DNA of 64,000 nt from Xanthomonas bromi (lineage in GTDB: Bacteria > Pseudomonadota > Gammaproteobacteria > Xanthomonadales > Xanthomonadaceae): positions 62,001-126,000 of the forward strand of contig NZ_FLTX01000023.1 in assembly GCF_900092025.1 (NCBI RefSeq), in the 5' to 3' direction. The translations under genes were made by a program, and so were the position numbers. The stretch's first letter is position 1, and the number at the start of each line of letters is the position of its first letter. Positions 60,339 through 64,000 of the stretch are shown here, piece after piece. The notes under the pieces are model-generated. The model made no database searches and was not told the DNA's origin. It saw only the letters and a list, made by a program, of their open reading frames with translations.

Positions 60339-62171
60339 CTACGGCGCTTCCAGCACCGCAACTACCTCTCGGTCCTGCGCTTCCACCGCCACCAGCCGCT
60401 GCATCAGCAGCGACAGCGTCACCACATCCTGGTGGTTGTGGTCGGCCACGCGGCGCAGGTTGCGCGCGCTGCCGCCGCGCAGATAGCTCAACCATGCCGC
60501 CGGCGCTTCGGAGCCGGGCAGGTCGTCTTCGCGGACTACGCGCAGCAGTTGCCGTTCGATGGTGGACAGCTTGCAGTTCTCCCAGGTGCCGCGATACCGG
60601 CGGCGTGTGGGGAACAGCAGGTCGACATGGTCCAGCGCAGAAATCGGGTCGCCGCGGCGCGCCAGCCGGTAGCGCGTCTTCAACAGTGGCGCGTCGTAGC
60701 AGCGGCCGTTGTAGCTGGACAACACCGTGCGCGGCGACAGCCAGCTGCGGAACAGATCGAGCATGGCGCTTTCGGCCGCCATCGTGGACATCATCAACTG
60801 ACGCACGCGCAGGCCGCTGCCTTGCACGGCATCGACGTGCCAATCGGCCACCCCGATCATGAAGGCGCGCGTGCCGGTACCGCCGGCAAGGCCGGTGGTT
60901 TCGGTGTCGAAGAACAGCAGGTCCAGCGGATCGACCGCATCCTCGCGTTTGGCGAAGGCCAGCGAGAGCGCTTCGCCGGGAATCGGCTGCGGCAGGAACG
61001 CTTCGATCAACTGCAGGCCCGGTGCGATCTCGTTGCCAGGGAGATAACGGTCGGTGGATGGCGCGCGCAGCGGCGCGTGCGCCGACACCGCGCGCTCGCG
61101 CAGGCCGATCATCTTGCGCAAACCGGCGATCTCGGTGCGTCGCTGCGCCGCCGGTGCCGGCGACATCGATGCCGCCGAGGGTGCCGTTGTGCTACGCGCT
61201 GTTGGCCAACGGCTTGCGATCTCCGCATCCACGGCGACGATTGCATCGGCATCGGTATCGACATCTGACGGCACCGCCGGTCTGTGGCGCACATCGTGCT
61301 CTACCCACGCAAATACCGATGTGTCGCGCGCAGGCGGTGCAGCGGAGGGCGACGGCAAGGTGCGGCGCGTCAGCGTCGGGGCGGCGGCCTGTGCGCGTAC
61401 ATCGTGCGAGCGGCCGGTCACGCCACCATCGCGTGCAGGCGCTGTAGCGCGCGCAGGTGCGCGTGCAGCAGGTGACACGGCGCTGGACACCGCTGCCCGC
61501 TGCGCACGCGTCGGCAGCGCTGCATCGTCCTTGCGCGCTGCAGGCGTCAACCCGCCAACCTGACGGCGGAGCAGGCGCAGACGTTCCGCGCTGACGCCGG
61601 AGGCGCTTCCAGGTGCAGGCGTTGCCCGGTCCTGCGTTGGCGGCGTCGCCGCCGGCGGGGCGATGTCGGTAGCCATGTGCGCACCGCTTGCATGCGTACC
61701 GCCTGAGATAGCGCCAACCGCCGTTGTCTCAACGGCTGCTCGCTTGAGCAATGCCGGCTGCGTCTGTGGCGCAGACGGCTTGGTCGCGCGCGCGCTCGCC
61801 CATGCCGGCGCCACATCGTTCACGTCGCTCTGCGTGATCGTCGGCGTAGCGACGCGCAAGGTTTCAACACGGTGCGCCGCATCCGCCAGACGTGGCTCAT
61901 TCGACAACGGCAAGGCCGGCGCACACGCGGGCACATCGGCCGCAGCAGACGTTGCTGCCGCTGGCGCCATCGGCGAAGACGATGTGCCCGGCCTGGCTGC
62001 ATCAACAGCTGTTTGCGGTATCTCACGCACAAGCGCGGGATCGGCACCTTTCGCACGCGCCGCTGCTGCACCTTGCAGTGCATCGCTGTCAGCAACCACT
62101 GCGGGCGCAGGCACATCCGCATGCCCGGCCTGCCGCCGCAGCAAGCGCAGACGGTCCGCACTCACACTCAT
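60339..62171 (-). CDS. MrfB/YprB-like exonuclease with long disordered N-terminus
   Basis: The ATG at 62171 gives 610 residues. The C-terminal 200 residues are a DEDD-type exonuclease: FFDTETTGLAGGTGTRAFMI (Asp422, Glu424), SSYNGRCYDAPLLKTRYRLA (Asp493) and DHNHQDVVTLSL (Asp582). This matches YprB (MrfB), partner of the YprA (MrfA) helicase in mitomycin C repair in Bacillus. The first about 370 residues are Ala/Thr/Pro/Arg-rich and probably disordered; the motif VSA(D/E)RLRLLRRQ occurs twice there. Its start overlaps the helicase stop (ATGA), so translation is coupled. Confidence 0.8.
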   Translation of the reverse strand: MSVSADRLRLLRRQAGHADVPAPAVVADSDALQGAAAARAKGADPALVREIPQTAVDAARPGTSSSPMAPAAATSAAADVPACAPALPLSNEPRLADAAHRVETLRVATPTITQSDVNDVAPAWASARATKPSAPQTQPALLKRAAVETTAVGAISGGTHASGAHMATDIAPPAATPPTQDRATPAPGSASGVSAERLRLLRRQVGGLTPAARKDDAALPTRAQRAAVSSAVSPAARAPARATAPARDGGVTGRSHDVRAQAAAPTLTRRTLPSPSAAPPARDTSVFAWVEHDVRHRPAVPSDVDTDADAIVAVDAEIASRWPTARSTTAPSAASMSPAPAAQRRTEIAGLRKMIGLRERAVSAHAPLRAPSTDRYLPGNEIAPGLQLIEAFLPQPIPGEALSLAFAKREDAVDPLDLLFFDTETTGLAGGTGTRAFMIGVADWHVDAVQGSGLRVRQLMMSTMAAESAMLDLFRSWLSPRTVLSSYNGRCYDAPLLKTRYRLARRGDPISALDHVDLLFPTRRRYRGTWENCKLSTIERQLLRVVREDDLPGSEAPAAWLSYLRGGSARNLRRVADHNHQDVVTLSLLMQRLVAVEAQDREVVAVLEAP

Positions 62172-64000
62172 GCAAGTACGTCCAGCGCCAGATCGTCGTC
62201 CACCTGGGTGGCATGGCGTAGCGGTGCATCGGCATCGAACAACAGCGCCAGCACCGTCAGCGCCAATGACTTCGGCGATTCGCCCTTGCCCTCCTCGTGC
62301 GCGGCCAGCACCGGGCCCACGCAGGCCGGACAGCCCGCACTGCAATCGCAACGCCGCACCAACTCGTCCGCGCGCTGCAGCAGTTCGGCCTGACGCAGCC
62401 ACAGCGGCTCGCTCAAGCCCACGCCGCCGGGAAAGTTGTCGTACAGATACACCGTGGGTACGAAGGCCTGCTGCAATTCCACCGCGCCTTGTTCGCCTTC
62501 TTCCACGCCGCGCAATTGCCCGCGCCCGGTCTGGTCGGCCACCGCGAACCACGCGCCATCGCCATTGCCGACCGCTTTTTGCAGGTCGCGTGCATCGGCC
62601 ATCACCGCCACCGTGGCCACCACGTGGAGCGCATACGCCGCGCCCAAAAAGCCATCCAGCGCATCCTGCTTGGACGCGAACGCCTTGCCCAAGGTGGCCT
62701 GCGGCAACTGCCACCACACCGCGGTGGTGTGCAGCTCCTGGTCGGGCAGATTCACCGGCCCGTAGCCGATGTTTTCATGCGTGTAGTAGCGGATCTTCTT
62801 GTAGCCGGAGACACGCCGCACCACATGCACCTCGCCATGGTGCGAGTCGCCGCGCCCGGCCACGCCGCCATCGAAGCGGTCCAGCACTTTCAGCTTGGTG
62901 TAGTCGATGCTGTCGGTGTAGTAGTCCACATGCGTGCGCGTCACGTACGCCTTGCGACCTTCCCAATCCAGTCGCTCCACTTGATACGGCGTGCTTTGCA
63001 CCATGTGGATGGCGCCTTCGTACAAGGTGAGCGCGGCGGCCGAATAATCCACCTCGGCGATGATCTGCTGCTTGCCGTCGCTCTTGTCCACCACCACGAA
63101 GTTGCCATCGGCCACCGAGCGCAGGCTCACCGCATTGGCCGGGTAGCTATCGGCGATCCATTCCCAGCGATCGCCTTCCTGATGGATCACTTCGCTTTCG
63201 GCCAATGCCTCCAGAAACACCAGCGGGTCGATCGGCCCGAACGATTCGTCGGCAATGAACGGCAATTCGAACGCCGCGCAGCGGATGTGGTCGAACAGGA
63301 TCAGCGGTTGATCGGGCGCAATGCGTGCGTGCTCGGGCGAGGCATCGGCAAAGAAATCCGGGTGCCGCACCACGTATTGGTCCAGCGGCTGCGAACTGGC
63401 CACCAGCACGCCCAGCGCCGGTTGCTGGCGCCGCCCGGCGCGGCCGAAGCGCTGCCAGGTGGCCGCCACGCTACCGGGGTAGCCATTGAGGATCACCACG
63501 TCCAGCGCGCCGATATCCACGCCCAGTTCCAGCGCAGAGGTGGACACGATGCCGTCGATAGTGCCCGCGCGCATCGCGCGCTCTACCTCGCGCCGCTCGG
63601 TGGGCAGGTAGCCGCCACGGTAGGCACGAATCCGCGCCGGCTTGCGCGGGTCGTGGTCGAAGATGTCTTTGAGGTATTTGGTCAGCACCTCCACCATCAG
63701 CCGCGTCTGCGCAAACACCAGCGTCTTCAGCCCGCTCTTGATGGCGATGCGCGCAATGCGGTTGCTCTGCGAACGCGCCGATGCGCGCAGGCCGAGATCG
63801 GCATTGACCACCGGCGGGTTCCACAACAGCACATGCTTGTCGCCGGTGGGCGCGCCGGATTCGGTGATGGCATGCACCTGTTCTTCGATCAAGGCCTGCG
63901 CGTGCGCATGCGGGTTGCCGATGGTGGCCGAGCACAGGATGAACTGCGGGTTGGCGCCGTAGAAGGCGCAGATGCGCTTGAGCCGGCGCAGCACGTTGGT
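62168..64000 (-). CDS. MrfA/YprA-like DEAD/DEAH helicase (5' end outside window)
   Basis: The C-terminal part of a superfamily 2 helicase; the frame runs off the window end at 64000. Visible blocks are LCSATIGNPHAHAQALIEEQ, FAQTRLMVEVLTKYL, the motif V/VI region STSALELGVDIGALDVVILN and WQRFGRAGRRQQPALGVLVA. The C-terminal DUF1998-type zinc site CDCSAGCPACVGP (four cysteines) follows. In Bacillus, MrfA uses this site in mitomycin C crosslink repair with MrfB, the next gene here. Walker A and B must lie beyond the window. Confidence 0.82.
   Translation of the reverse strand, partial: TNVLRRLKRICAFYGANPQFILCSATIGNPHAHAQALIEEQVHAITESGAPTGDKHVLLWNPPVVNADLGLRASARSQSNRIARIAIKSGLKTLVFAQTRLMVEVLTKYLKDIFDHDPRKPARIRAYRGGYLPTERREVERAMRAGTIDGIVSTSALELGVDIGALDVVILNGYPGSVAATWQRFGRAGRRQQPALGVLVASSQPLDQYVVRHPDFFADASPEHARIAPDQPLILFDHIRCAAFELPFIADESFGPIDPLVFLEALAESEVIHQEGDRWEWIADSYPANAVSLRSVADGNFVVVDKSDGKQQIIAEVDYSAAALTLYEGAIHMVQSTPYQVERLDWEGRKAYVTRTHVDYYTDSIDYTKLKVLDRFDGGVAGRGDSHHGEVHVVRRVSGYKKIRYYTHENIGYGPVNLPDQELHTTAVWWQLPQATLGKAFASKQDALDGFLGAAYALHVVATVAVMADARDLQKAVGNGDGAWFAVADQTGRGQLRGVEEGEQGAVELQQAFVPTVYLYDNFPGGVGLSEPLWLRQAELLQRADELVRRCDCSAGCPACVGPVLAAHEEGKGESPKSLALTVLALLFDADAPLRHATQVDDDLALDVLA

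Overview
The window is 64 kb of high-G+C DNA from the chromosomal origin region of a Xanthomonas species. The evidence is the order rpmH-dnaA-dnaN-recF-gyrB with yidC and rnpA on the opposite strand, a tonB-exbB-exbD1-exbD2 cluster close by, three tandem GH5 cellulase genes, and the type III effector gene avrBs2 behind a perfect plant-inducible promoter (PIP) box. The effector and cellulases point to a plant pathogen; species or pathovar cannot be fixed from this sequence alone.

Layout. 1-10.2 kb: replication and translation core (yidC, rnpA, rpmH on the minus strand; dnaA, dnaN, recF, gyrB on the plus strand). The gaps carry DnaA boxes in three places, and three perfect 14-bp parS palindromes lie between the end of dnaN and the end of recF. 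The 1.1 kb dnaN-recF gap has no convincing gene but ends in an AT-rich, DnaA-box-bearing stretch. 10.2-17.1 kb: two membrane or envelope proteases, a TPR protein and the TonB energy system, followed by a third exbD copy that has lost its membrane helix. 17.3-26.2 kb: pdxJ, a small membrane protein, a cardiolipin synthase, a radical SAM protein, a 2OG-Fe(II) oxygenase with a suspected 5' frameshift, a FadL-type porin, a rhomboid protease, a DUF1820 gene that looks leaderless, and a 2-hydroxyacid dehydrogenase. 26.8-33.2 kb: envelope genes (a ctp protease with an EnvC-like factor, a repeat-built secreted protein, an M28 lipoprotein peptidase, a PepSY protein).

33.5-38.1 kb: three GH5 endoglucanase paralogues in tandem. 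38.4-47.1 kb: an alcohol dehydrogenase, a low-G+C two-gene cassette (trypsin-like protease plus a ParB-like protein), and gltD/gltB with a palindromic intergenic repeat between them. 47.2-53.8 kb: small lipoproteins, topoisomerase IB, a phospholipid methyltransferase, an IS5-type transposase remnant and a frameshifted saccharopine-dehydrogenase-like gene. 53-57.7 kb: a 2H-phosphoesterase-like Tat protein and a large TonB-dependent receptor, divergent from a ROK regulator across a short AT-rich inverted repeat. 57.7-60 kb: avrBs2 with its PIP box. 60.3-64 kb: an overlapping exonuclease/helicase pair resembling YprB/YprA (MrfB/MrfA) of Bacillus; the helicase gene runs off the window.

The best leads for something new are the low-G+C protease/ParB-like cassette just behind gltD, the duplicated arginine-rich motif in the long disordered N-terminus of the MrfB-like exonuclease, the transmembrane-deleted ExbD paralogue, and the origin layout (three parS sites, two inside recF, and a DnaA-box/AT-rich patch upstream of recF). 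No tRNA, rRNA or CRISPR array was seen.
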